From NCBI RefSeq assembly GCF_014699005.1, contig NZ_JACWZY010000015.1:115729-179728 (forward strand): DNA of 64,000 nucleotides. Direction: 5' to 3'. Under the pieces are notes generated by a model, which was not told the origin of the DNA, searched no databases, and saw only the letters and a list, made by a program, of their open reading frames with translations. Within the stretch, counting starts at the first letter, position 1. Every line of letters begins with the position of its first letter. Positions 49,600-59,300 of the stretch are shown piece by piece. Position numbers and translations under genes: made by a program. Source of the DNA: Spirosoma profusum. GTDB taxonomy: Bacteria; Bacteroidota; Bacteroidia; Cytophagales; Spirosomataceae.

Positions 49600-50583
49600 T
49601 TAATATTTCAACTGACAAGTAACACACTCACCAGCTTCACAATATATTGCTTTCCCGATTAATGCATTTCTCTCCACCAGTTTGCACCCTTTTGAGCCTG
49701 AGGTACATCTACAACTCGCAGTGGCCATTCTCGGGTTCGCATTAGGCCCGGTTAATATAAGTTCATTAAGAAGAGGATTTGTAGAATTTTCAGCCAAAGA
49801 CCGCTGTACGGGCATCAGGAACACTCTACCATAAACACTTACGTGAATTAGGGAATACTCGACAGGAATGTCTGCAATCGTTTTGGCGCTCCTTACCTGC
49901 TCCAGTTTGTCTTTCTGAAATCCATCCATGAAATCAAACACTTCTTTCTGAATTTCCCCAGCTCCAATAATAAAAGAAAATGGACATTTTAATGAGTCGA
50001 GTTCCTTTCTATCAATTACGAAATGAATGCCTTCTTTTATATTGATGATATCTAAGCCGGATGCTTCAACCCAAGTTTCATCTTTACCTTCAATGATAAT
50101 ACCCTGTCTTGCACTACGAGTAGTTTTACAGGACGAACAGTACTTACCTAATGCACATCCTTCAACCAAGTTTTTCCCTGACATAGCAACAAAAGGAGTA
50201 CAGCCATTTCCTTGCGTACATGAGCAGGTAATTGTTCCTGCTGAGCTGGCTAATTGTCTTCCGCCTGCCGAGACTCCGGTAACAAGGTAACTCTCAGGTA
50301 GTCTATACCTTAAACTAGAAGGGTCATTCTCAATTCTGCTAATGACAGTCCCAATAGGAAGTATTAGACCATTGTCCAAGGTTAACTCCTGAGTAAGGGT
50401 AATTTCCTGATTTGGTGTATCAGGGCCTATGAGAATTTTATCTACTTTTTTTCCACCTATTGTTACAGTCTGTTCTTCCGTAATAACCTTCTCTTCTTTG
50501 CGACAACTGCTAAACCAGCAGATAGATACAAGCGTTAGTATAGAAACGACAATTAATTTGAACTTGTTAAAATTAATTGTCAT
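49600..50583 (-). CDS. Lipoprotein with a duplicated Cys-rich module
   Basis: 327 residues. Type II signal peptide with CWFSSC as the lipobox-like end (Cys about residue 27). Two Cys-rich modules share spacing: the first near residues 118-153 (CSCTQGNGC, then VEGCALGKYCSSC) and the second at the C-terminus (CRCTSGSKGCKLVERN, then GKAIYCEAGECVTC). Each has Cys-x-Cys-x5-Cys at its start and a Y-Cys-x2/x4-Cys block at its end, consistent with zinc binding or disulfides. Between them is an alpha/beta segment of unknown fold. It has one TACGT site and lies in the repeat-flanked island. Function unknown; exported, probably to the periplasmic face or surface. Confidence 0.75.
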   Translation of the reverse strand: MTINFNKFKLIVVSILTLVSICWFSSCRKEEKVITEEQTVTIGGKKVDKILIGPDTPNQEITLTQELTLDNGLILPIGTVISRIENDPSSLRYRLPESYLVTGVSAGGRQLASSAGTITCSCTQGNGCTPFVAMSGKNLVEGCALGKYCSSCKTTRSARQGIIIEGKDETWVEASGLDIINIKEGIHFVIDRKELDSLKCPFSFIIGAGEIQKEVFDFMDGFQKDKLEQVRSAKTIADIPVEYSLIHVSVYGRVFLMPVQRSLAENSTNPLLNELILTGPNANPRMATASCRCTSGSKGCKLVERNALIGKAIYCEAGECVTCQLKY

Positions 50584-50779
50584 AATTTTGAATTGTTTAA
50601 TGGTGCAACATTAGACTTTTTAAAGCCCCGCGTCTGGTCGTCAAACTGTCGTGGGGCTTTTGCATCCTTTGACGTAGATGTTATAAAAAGCACCGTTCTT
50701 TTAACAGTTTTTTTTACGATTATTATATTTATGTATAAAACTATCTTACCACTTTATAGAAAATACCATACAAAATAAA

Positions 50780-50887
50780 GCCGCTCAACGAAAACCATTG
50801 CTGGAATCCATTGAGCGGCATCACGACGTAACGCGGCTGGAAAGCCGCAGTTTTGAGCTTAAGACTGCGGCTTTCCAGCCGCGTTAC
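50780..50887. repeat. Family C repeat, copy 3, composite with two hairpins; fills most of the 50584-50886 spacer
   Basis: Hairpin 1: GCCGCTCAA (from 50780) with TTGAGCGGC (to 50819). Then a linker CATCACGACGTAACG leads into hairpin 2: GTAACGCGGCTGGAAAGCC... (50828-50850) pairs perfectly with 50865-50887 over 23 bases. Hairpin 2 directly abuts the oxidoreductase stop codon and probably terminates that operon. The rest of the spacer (50584-50779) is AT-rich with no gene seen. Confidence 0.88.
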
Positions 50888-52266
50888 TACACTTTGTTTG
50901 GGTCCGGGTGTTTCCAGGGATCGCGGTAGGCGCGGGTGAGCAGTTTTGTGGCTTCTTTATCGCCAACAATCTCCCGTTTCTTCGGATCGTAAACCATTGG
51001 GCGGCCCGTTTCCATCGACATATTGGCCAGAATGCAACTAGCCGTCGAAATATGTCCCTGTTCAATGTCGGCTATAGGACGTCCGCTTTTTTCGATGGCG
51101 TCGAGGAAATTGAGCATGTGCAGACGGGTTGCTGGGGCCGCATTCAGCTCAATTTTTGGCTCGGTAGGCTCAGTTACGTCCTCAGGATATTTTTCCTTTT
51201 CGTAAAGAACATCAAAGTGCATTTTCTTGCCGTCTTTGCCATCTGGGATGAAATCGGCCTGCATTGTGCTACCCCACAACGTACCTTTTTCGCCATAGAG
51301 CGTGAATGACCAGGGATAATCCGGGTTGTTAGGCGTACCCCAGGTGCGGTGTGTCCAGACCGCATTTAGTTCGTCAAATTCAAATACGGCCGATTGCGTA
51401 TCCGAAATGTTCGATTTACCGTTCTTCTGGACATAAATACCACCTTCCGACGTAATGCGCTTCGGCCAGCCGAGATTTAACATCCAGCGAACCGTATCGA
51501 GCATGTGTACGCACATATCGCCTGTAATGCCGTTTCCATACTCTTTGAATGTACGCCACCAGCGAACGTGCGGCAAACCGTCATAGGGACGTAGCGGAGC
51601 GGGACCAGTCCACATATTATAATCCAGGAAGTCAGGAACAGCTTGCACGGGTGGATTGCCGTTGTTTCGCATGTGCAGATAACAGCACATCTCTACGTGT
51701 GAGACTTTACCCAGAAGCCCTGCATCTACTACGTTCTTTTTTACATCAATTAGGTGGGGAGTGCTTTTACGCTGCGTTCCTACCTGCACGACTTTGTTGT
51801 ATTTCCGGGCAGCGGCTACCATCGCTTCACCTTCCATTACGTCGACGCTGATCGGTTTCTGGACGTAGACGTTTGCACCAGCCTTTACCGCATCAATCAT
51901 TTGCAGCGCGTGCCAGTGGTCGGGAGTGCCGATGAGCACAATATCCAGCTCATTTTCAGCGAGCATTTTCTGATAATCGCCGTATAGTTTGGGCGTCTTT
52001 CCTGACTTCTGGCGTTGACTCACGAGTTTAGCAGCGGCCTCCATCATACGCTTATCTACGTCGCAAAGGGCTATAACCTCAACGGGAGCTACCTGAATCA
52101 GGCGGAATAAATCGCTTTTGCCATACCAGCCTGTACCAATCAGGGCTACTCGATAGGCTTTCGGCGGATTGATAAGATCCATACCTCTAGCCCCAAACGT
52201 AGAAAGCGCTAATGAAGCCGTGGTACCTTGTAAGAAACGTCGTCGGTTAATATTGAAATTGTGCAT
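50887..52266 (-). CDS. Tat-exported Gfo/Idh/MocA-family oxidoreductase
   Basis: 459 residues. Twin-arginine signal INRRRFLQGTTASLALSTFG at the N-terminus. Rossmann domain: VALIGTGWYGKSDLFRLI, then IALCDVDKRMMEAA and LIGTPDHWHALQMIDAVKAG. The catalytic-site motif VQKPISVDV contains the conserved Lys-Pro; ITGDMCVHMLDTVRWML provides the Asp and His pair. Such NAD(P)-tightly-bound enzymes act on sugars or inositols, and Tat-exported Bacteroidota homologues can oxidise sugars in the periplasm. It is last in a GMC-esterase-oxidoreductase operon (36-base gap). Substrate unknown. Confidence 0.92.
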   Translation of the reverse strand: MHNFNINRRRFLQGTTASLALSTFGARGMDLINPPKAYRVALIGTGWYGKSDLFRLIQVAPVEVIALCDVDKRMMEAAAKLVSQRQKSGKTPKLYGDYQKMLAENELDIVLIGTPDHWHALQMIDAVKAGANVYVQKPISVDVMEGEAMVAAARKYNKVVQVGTQRKSTPHLIDVKKNVVDAGLLGKVSHVEMCCYLHMRNNGNPPVQAVPDFLDYNMWTGPAPLRPYDGLPHVRWWRTFKEYGNGITGDMCVHMLDTVRWMLNLGWPKRITSEGGIYVQKNGKSNISDTQSAVFEFDELNAVWTHRTWGTPNNPDYPWSFTLYGEKGTLWGSTMQADFIPDGKDGKKMHFDVLYEKEKYPEDVTEPTEPKIELNAAPATRLHMLNFLDAIEKSGRPIADIEQGHISTASCILANMSMETGRPMVYDPKKREIVGDKEATKLLTRAYRDPWKHPDPNKV

Positions 52267-52302
52267 AAGGTAAAGTTGAGAGTTCAGGTTTAAACGTTTT
52301 AT

Positions 52303-53487
52303 CTATTTAAGCAGTAGCATGACGGCTCCGTCGCCCATAACAGCTTTTGCGGGACGCGGGTGTTCAGCACTGAAGACCTGTAACATAGCTGGCTCAAGGA
52401 TTTTATTCGGTGTTTCATCGATTTGATCATTTTTGAGCACTTTGTTTATGTCCAGATTCAGTTTATTAGCTAAAAAGGCATAAGCAGCTATCCGTTTACT
52501 TGGGCCATAATCGTGGCCTTCGTCGGGTAGATGGACGTTTTCAAGCTGGTCTTTAGCACCGTAGTAGTTGTAAATATTCTGTATGTAAGGAAACTCAACA
52601 TCGGGCGTGTGCTTTGTCCAGTCCTTCCCATCCGAAACCAGCAGCATAGGGCGGGGAGCGGCTAACGCGGCAATCTCAACGTTGCTGGTCTGGTGCGTTG
52701 CTCGTTGGTGAATGGGCATTCCACTTTCGCAGGTGCATCCACCAAAAAAGTAGGAGGAAACCATAACAACCGGAACAGAAACTTTAATCCGTGGATCAAG
52801 AGCGGTCAGGAGAAACGTCTGCGTACCGCCACCCGATTCACCCGTCATACCGATTCGGGACGTATCAACTTCGGCCAAACTAGTCAGAAAATCCAGCGCG
52901 CGAAGGCTATTCAGTGTTTGCAGTTTCAGCGCCGATGGCAGTTTATGGCTGCACTGTTTCGAGTCGCCGTAATCGAGCATATCGTATGTAAATACAACTG
53001 CGCCCATACGGGCCAACGTAGCACAACGTTGTTGAGTGTACTCTTTCAAGCGAGCATCCAGAGAAGCCATATGGCCGTGCGGACAAAGAATTCCCGGAGA
53101 TTTTGAGGTTACGTTAAGCGGCTTATACAGATTGCCTGTTACGTAAATGCCAGGTAAACTCTCAAACGCTACGTTCTCAACTGTATATCCGTTTAATTCG
53201 CGAACACTGTGTCGGATTGGTTCAAGTGGGGCAAAATCCGGTTTTTCAGGAAGTGTCATGCCGTCGCGAATGCCCTGCCGAATTAGCGCAGCCCGAGTTT
53301 CCCAGGAAGCTTTATCCTGATACGTCTTCGCAAACGCTTTGAGTGATTTGTATCCTTTTTTTTCCGTAAAATAAGCGCCCTGACGTAAACCAGATGCCGA
53401 ATGATTGGGCTGCCCCAGCAACGTAGCAGAAACCCCCGTTACAAAACTGATGACTAAGAAAACCCGACTGACATTCAACTTTCTCAT
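52303..53487 (-). CDS. Exported alpha/beta hydrolase (acetyl xylan esterase-like)
   Basis: 394 residues. Signal peptide (FLVISFVTGVSATLLGQ, about residues 10-26). The nucleophile elbow is GMTGESGGGTQTF, the acid is in PRPMLLVSDGKDWTKHT (Asp) and the His is in HLPDEGHDYGPS. GILCPHGHMASLD may give the oxyanion hole. The family covers carbohydrate esterases and peptidases. Placed between the GMC oxidoreductase and the Gfo/Idh/MocA protein, it may de-esterify a sugar before oxidation. Gap to next gene: 36 bases. Confidence 0.88.
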   Translation of the reverse strand: MRKLNVSRVFLVISFVTGVSATLLGQPNHSASGLRQGAYFTEKKGYKSLKAFAKTYQDKASWETRAALIRQGIRDGMTLPEKPDFAPLEPIRHSVRELNGYTVENVAFESLPGIYVTGNLYKPLNVTSKSPGILCPHGHMASLDARLKEYTQQRCATLARMGAVVFTYDMLDYGDSKQCSHKLPSALKLQTLNSLRALDFLTSLAEVDTSRIGMTGESGGGTQTFLLTALDPRIKVSVPVVMVSSYFFGGCTCESGMPIHQRATHQTSNVEIAALAAPRPMLLVSDGKDWTKHTPDVEFPYIQNIYNYYGAKDQLENVHLPDEGHDYGPSKRIAAYAFLANKLNLDINKVLKNDQIDETPNKILEPAMLQVFSAEHPRPAKAVMGDGAVMLLLK

Positions 53488-53547
53488 ACTACTACGTTAA
53501 GCGTAAATCCAAAAGATAGCTTCTTAAAACTCTTACTGTTATATCAA

Positions 53548-55278
53548 TTAAATATCGCCCCGTTTGAGCGCCTTCATAGCAAAATCAGCTGCTCGCGCTG
53601 ATAAAGCCATATACGTTAGCGATGGATTCTGGCAGGGCGATGAAGTCATGCAGGCGCCATCTGTGCAGAACACGTTTTTTACGACCTGATGCTGATTGAA
53701 CTTGTTGAAAACCGAATTTTTCGGACTTGTGCCCATGCGCGCCGTACCCATTTCGTGAATACTCAGACCCGGATGTGCCTGTGCATCGAAACCCTCAATG
53801 TCCGAGAAACCCGCTTTTTCGAGCATCTGAACGGCCTGGTCGTGGGCGTCCTTCCGCATCAGGGCTTCGTTTTCCCGATAATGAACGTCCATTTTTAGCA
53901 CCGGTTGGCCCCATTTATCGGTCAATTCGTCGGTCAGATAAACCCGGTTATCTTCATAAGGCATACACTCGCCAAACGCGTCCAGTGTAATTTTCCACTT
54001 ACCGAATTGGGTTGCTTTCTCCTTAAAATCCGCACCGAAACCTTCTTCTCCGAATGCATGCTCCCAATTCTCGCGATTGGTGTATACTTCAAAACCATAA
54101 CCGCGTTTAAAATCCTGTTTAGGCTGACCCGGCAGGTTCCGAAAGCGTGGAACGTATAGCCCGGCCGGATGCCGACCGTAGTAATAGTTGTCGAGATCAT
54201 GCTCATACTCAGCCGTAGCACCCACGTGAAAATGGTGGTCCATGAGGTTGCGACCCAGTTGCCCACTATCGTCCATTCCATTCGGGAAACGACCTGATTT
54301 TGAGTTCATCAGAATATACGTAGAACCCAGCGCCGACGCGTTCAGAAAGATGATATTTGCCCGAAACTCGTGCCATTGGTGTGTTTGTTCGTCAATAACC
54401 CGAACGCCTGTAGCGCGTCCTTTCTGCTCATCGTAAATAATCGAATTGACAATCGAATGCGGACGTACCGTCAGCCGTTTGGTACGTCGGGCGGCCGGCA
54501 ACGTAGCAGACTGCGTACTGAAATACGCGCCGTAAGGGCAACCCCGCATGCACAGGTTTCGAAACTGACACTTAGCTCGTCCCAAATTTATTTGCTGCTG
54601 CGTAGGAGCCGTTAAATGAGCCGCCCGCGCCGAAATCACTTTTCGATCAGGAAACAACGTATTGACGCTTTTACGAAAATGCTTTTCTACACAATTGTCT
54701 GGAAGAGCGGGCTGAAACTGCCCATCAGGCAAATGCGGCAATCGATCGCGGTCGCCAGCGATCCCCGCAAATCTTTCAACGTAATCATACCAGGGAGCGA
54801 GGTCTTTGTAACGTATCGGCCAATCAGTTCCGATACCCTCTTTGGCATTTGCTTCAAAATCAAGGTCAGAAAAACGAAATGAGTAACGCCCCCACATCAA
54901 TGATTTTCCACCCACATGATAGCCGCGAATCCAGTCGAAAGGCTTTTCTTCTACGTATGGGTTCTCCAGATCATTCACAAAATGATGATGTGTAGCCTCC
55001 GTAATAGAAAAACCCGTGCGATTCTGAACTGGGTATTTTTTGAGCAGCTCGAGCGGCATTTGCTGGTTATGATGCGGAAACTCCCAGGGCGCTTTGGTAG
55101 CTGTATGATAATCCGTTACGTGCTCAATCATGCGGCCCCGTTCCAGAAGCAATACGTTCAATCCTTTCTCGCTCAGTTCTTTGGCCGACCACCCTCCGCT
55201 AATACCCGAACCAACGACGATGGCATCGAATTTTTTTCCTGGTGGAATAGGTGGTTCTGGGTGTTTGTGATGGTTCAT
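53548..55278 (-). CDS. GMC-family flavin oxidoreductase
   Basis: 576 residues. FAD-binding Rossmann start FDAIVVGSGISGGWSAKELSEKG (GxGxxG; split here for length as VVGSGISGG) preceded by a hydrophilic N-terminus. GYHVGGKSLMWGRYSFRF is the FAD-covering loop. A Cys motif (FRNLCMRGCPYGAYFSTQ) resembles that in gluconate 2-dehydrogenase-type members. The C-terminal active site shows SIHEMGTARMGTSP (His) and SPCQNPSLTYMAL (Asn). It oxidises a sugar or alcohol, probably passing electrons to a cytochrome. It is the first gene of the operon. A partner small subunit (gluconate dehydrogenase subunit 3) is not adjacent. Confidence 0.93.
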   Translation of the reverse strand: MNHHKHPEPPIPPGKKFDAIVVGSGISGGWSAKELSEKGLNVLLLERGRMIEHVTDYHTATKAPWEFPHHNQQMPLELLKKYPVQNRTGFSITEATHHHFVNDLENPYVEEKPFDWIRGYHVGGKSLMWGRYSFRFSDLDFEANAKEGIGTDWPIRYKDLAPWYDYVERFAGIAGDRDRLPHLPDGQFQPALPDNCVEKHFRKSVNTLFPDRKVISARAAHLTAPTQQQINLGRAKCQFRNLCMRGCPYGAYFSTQSATLPAARRTKRLTVRPHSIVNSIIYDEQKGRATGVRVIDEQTHQWHEFRANIIFLNASALGSTYILMNSKSGRFPNGMDDSGQLGRNLMDHHFHVGATAEYEHDLDNYYYGRHPAGLYVPRFRNLPGQPKQDFKRGYGFEVYTNRENWEHAFGEEGFGADFKEKATQFGKWKITLDAFGECMPYEDNRVYLTDELTDKWGQPVLKMDVHYRENEALMRKDAHDQAVQMLEKAGFSDIEGFDAQAHPGLSIHEMGTARMGTSPKNSVFNKFNQHQVVKNVFCTDGACMTSSPCQNPSLTYMALSARAADFAMKALKRGDI

Positions 55279-55298
55279 AGTGATAAATTAGGCAGTGA

Positions 55299-55331
55299 TT
55301 TTGTCCTGCTTCCTTCGTCAGCAGGACAAAA
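55299..55331. repeat. Family A palindromic repeat, short copy with compensatory change
   Basis: TTTTGTCCTGCT (55299-55310) pairs with AGCAGGACAAAA (55320-55331). Relative to the common TTTTGTCATGCT, an A-T pair is replaced by C-G on both arms. It lies between the CPBP protease gene's 3' end and the GMC gene's start. Confidence 0.8.
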
Positions 55332-55362
55332 AATTAGAACGTAGCACTACGTTCGCAGCGTA

Positions 55363-56289
55363 TCATTTTTGCAGAAAGGCGGCTATTTCCATTCCCCAGG
55401 CGATACCAATGTGAATAAGCAATCCACCCCAGATGCTACGTGTCGTCAGCGCTAGTACGCCCAGTAGATAACCGCCAAAAATAGATGAAACTGCCTCGCC
55501 AAGCGGTCGGCCAAAATGGATGGAACAGTACCAGACCACCATTGGCAACACAGCACCTGGCCCTAGTACGCGACTCATACCAATCACTAGAAATCCCCGA
55601 AAAAGCAGCTCAGTCGGAACGAAATCCCAGCCATAACAGAGTTCATATATCAGCACAGTAACCCATTCCGGCACACCAAAAAATTCGTTAGCGTTGGTTG
55701 CGCGATACGTTGGATACGATTGCAGAAAATCCGGCTGAAACGACGCTAACGTAATGAGCGGAATCATCAAAGTCAGTAACGTAACGTAAAGCGTCAATCC
55801 TTTCCGTTTAGGAGCCATCCCGTAAAAGTTACTACGTTGCCGGTCTATTAATCTATAAAACAGATACAACGGCAATACAATGGTCAGGATGGATTGGAGA
55901 TTGTGCAGGCAGTAATAAGCAAATACAAAAATTTGCCCATCGAATAGCTGCCGAGCCCAGTCACTATCGGCGTAGAAACCGGCGTAGGTTGAGTAGCAAA
56001 TCAGTGCGATACCGCTACGTTGCCAGAATTCACGGCTGCGCCAGATGTCGGAACGACGCTTGAAGTAAGTCCAGATGGCAATGCTAACGTAGTAGGCGGT
56101 GGCATACAAGCCGAAATATAGAACGCCCCAAAGCGGTTTTCCCTGGTATATATCGATGTACGAATCTTCGAGATCGACGGTGTAGTTGAAAACGAGCAGA
56201 AGGGCAGCCCAAAGCGCTGTTGCTACGTAAAGGTCGAGTTGAAAATCAGTGCGGAGGTGGTCGCGCAATTCACGCCAGAAGGCTTTCAT
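55363..56289 (-). CDS. CPBP-family intramembrane metalloprotease-like protein
   Basis: 308 residues, six or more membrane segments. Motif 1 of the CAAX-protease and bacteriocin-processing family appears as PTELLFRGF (normally E-E-x-x-x-R; here the first Glu is Thr). Motif 2 and 3 His are in VVWYCSIHFGRPLGEAV and LLIHIGIAWGMEI. The fold is that of Rce1-like proteases; members process prenylated proteins or bacteriocin leaders in the inner membrane, and many bacterial ones are uncharacterised. It is third in the prmA-giant protein-CPBP unit (63-base gap). Confidence 0.85.
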   Translation of the reverse strand: MKAFWRELRDHLRTDFQLDLYVATALWAALLLVFNYTVDLEDSYIDIYQGKPLWGVLYFGLYATAYYVSIAIWTYFKRRSDIWRSREFWQRSGIALICYSTYAGFYADSDWARQLFDGQIFVFAYYCLHNLQSILTIVLPLYLFYRLIDRQRSNFYGMAPKRKGLTLYVTLLTLMIPLITLASFQPDFLQSYPTYRATNANEFFGVPEWVTVLIYELCYGWDFVPTELLFRGFLVIGMSRVLGPGAVLPMVVWYCSIHFGRPLGEAVSSIFGGYLLGVLALTTRSIWGGLLIHIGIAWGMEIAAFLQK

Positions 56290-56352
56290 ACTGTGTTACG
56301 TTGTTGTCCGATGAATCCTAACAACACATTCACCGGACAACAAAAAACGTCA

Positions 56353-59300
56353 TTAAAACCCTTCTTTCTCGGCTTCCTTGTCTTTTTTCTTCTCGTCTTT
56401 CTTTTTCTCTTCCTTCACAATCTTCTGACCCGGCTGCGGTTTGGGCTTGGGAACTGGTTTAGCCTTCGTTTTATACTGGTCGAGATAGCGGTCAACAAAC
56501 AGCGTTTTTTCGTCGATGGTAGCCGCAAAAACTTCCAGTGTTGCTTTGCCAGAATTCTTTGAACTGGCCAGCAATCTATCATTGATTTCCTGCTCCGACG
56601 TAATGATGGCTAACTGACCAAGAGCAGTCGGTGTATTACCTGGCTTGTAATCGTAGAAAACCCAGACATCAGGTGACGATTCGAGGTAAATACTAGCCTC
56701 ATCGCCGTTCACAGTTTTCCGAATTTCGACAAAACCGTCCATCTGTGCGTTGATATCGGTTGCCATCATGTTCGACACGCCCAGTTGTCCTGTGCTGTAG
56801 AATGCGTTGTATTTGGGCGACCAGCGCAGATTGGCATTTGCCAGCACCAGCATCGCGTTCAGTTTCGGCGAAGCCAGATTAAGTGCCACGTGCGAATTTT
56901 GCGCTTTCGTTCGGTACGCATCTACCGCCTGTTGCCCAATCAGCGGTACCAGTTTGTCCGAAAGGCGATTCAAGTCATCGTCGGCGGCTTCATCATTTTT
57001 CTCCTCAAGATTCGTTTTAACGATTTTATCAGAGATGAGGCCAGAAATCTGGTCAGGCACGGGGAAGGCAAAAGCCAGCAATGTATTGAATCGATATTGG
57101 GCACTGTCGATGTTTACCCGCGCTGAGCCCGCTGACATCAGGTATTCGTTCGCACCCGCGTGTAGTAGATTCATTTTGCCTTTAAACGTCATCAGGCCAC
57201 GAGCATCGTTGAACGTAAAGGCATTTTCAACATCGGCGTCGGCATCGCTGCTATCGACTTTTGCTGTGCTATCAGTCGAAGCGGTCGCAGCAGTGGTAAG
57301 GTCGCTGGCTTTCGAAGCGATCCGATATACTTTGTCTTTTTCATCATAACGCATAACGCCCGTTGCCGAAAACAAATCCTGATCCCGCGAATCCTCTTTA
57401 GGTGACAGGAACGTTGGGTAAAGTCCCGAGCCATCAGACCGTAAATGAATACCAGCTACCAATTGCTGGCCACCTTCATTTTTGAGATTCTTATCGACTT
57501 TGATTTCAAGTCGTTCCTCAACTTTTTCCTTAAACGGAATCCAACCCCCAACCAAATCTTTACGTTTCTTCAGAGCGGGTTTAATAAATCCATCCAGCGC
57601 TAAATCGGGTTGTGGCGCCTGCATCGAAATAGAGCCCTTGTAGAGCATTTTGGGAGCCAGTTGCAGGTTATCTGCTTCATCGACTTCAGCCCGTGCTACG
57701 GTAAAATACGTGGCCGTAGCGGCTGACGTAGCACCACGTTTACCCTTGGCTGGTTTTTTGGTGTCGGCAGTCAGCGCCGGCGAGGCCGAAGCAGGGGCTT
57801 CTTTCAGCTCGAAACTACCCATTTTGATGCTGGCCGTGTCTCCTTTTGCGGTAGCAAATTGATACGTAGCATCACCCGTAAATCGGGTACGTGACAACAC
57901 CTGAATGTTTCCGTTTTTCAATCGGTGAAACAAGCTGATCGTATCCAGTTCCAGACGGGCATTTTTCAGGGCCAGCATTTCGCCGTTACGTTTAATGGTC
58001 ACCACGCCTTTATCGGGATAAATCCGCGCATCGGCCGACGTAACGTAGGGAACGCCACTAATGTTGAGAATCATTTTCTCTACGTCGTAAAGAGCAGCAC
58101 CACCGTTAAACGTCAGGCCTTCCTGCTCCAGTGCCGTTGCCGTAAACGTCGATGTTTTCACGTCGCCTTTCATGGCAATCGTTTTAGCGTTCAGATTCCA
58201 CTGGGCGCGGTTGATACTGGTTTTATAAGCCGCAAACGGGAATTCCATGCTCGAACTGACCGTATCATCCAAACTTTCCTTTTTGTTGATCGCCAGTCCG
58301 ACAATACCCTTAACCTGATTGAAATCAACATTCACATCATTACCAAGCAAGATAGGCCGGGCGTCCTGTTTATCAGAAATAACCTTAAACTGCGCCTTGC
58401 TGGCAATAAATCCATCTTTGTTGAACTTAATGTTGCTGGAAATGGCCTCCGAATCTTTCCGACGTAGCGTTCCATTCCCAAACAGGCCCGACGAACGTAG
58501 CACCAGACCGCCTTCGAGGTTAGTGGTAGCGTTATAAAAATTGAAGTTATTCTTCTGTGTCGAAATGACCATGCTGTCGGATTTCGGCCACCATTTCAAC
58601 GCATAATTGTTCAGCTGAACTGCCGGAAAATATACTTGCGAGGCACCCGGTTTACCCGTCAATCCTTCTTTAATTTCACCTTTCTCGCCCGATGCCAGTA
58701 ACGAGTCGGTCATGAACAGCATTTCTTTTGTATTCAGGCTGGCAGTCAGATGGTTCAGGATACCGTCGGCTTTTAAGCCGCCTTTGTCCATCGTCAATTC
58801 ACCCGTAAATTTCACGTTGGATGAGCCACCGCCTTTTTTCCCACTATAAACGGGATAACCCGTCGCTGGTGCTTTATGGACGAATCCCAACGTATTATCG
58901 GGCATGGTTTTCAATTCGGCCTTAAACGGCGGAAAAATACCGTCAGAAAAGAACGTACCCATGAATGAGATGTCGCCTTTACCGAGGCTGTCGTTGTCAA
59001 TCGCCGGAATCTTGAAGTAAACTTTCTCATTGTACTTGATATCGCCACGGACCGGCTGATTGAAATAAACCGTCATACCTTCAGGCATTACCAGCCGCTG
59101 AGTTGTTTTCTTTCCGGCGACACGTCCTGACTTATTATCTGCACCAGCTAGATAAACCATCCCCGGATTTTCGTACTTAATGTCGCCCCCGATTTCACCA
59201 TCTTTTCCCTGAGCCGCCAGTTTTTGCGACGAGAACGTAATAGAGTCGATCTTATTCAGACTCATCGCGAACTTGTCGTAATTGAACTTGAGATCGCGAC

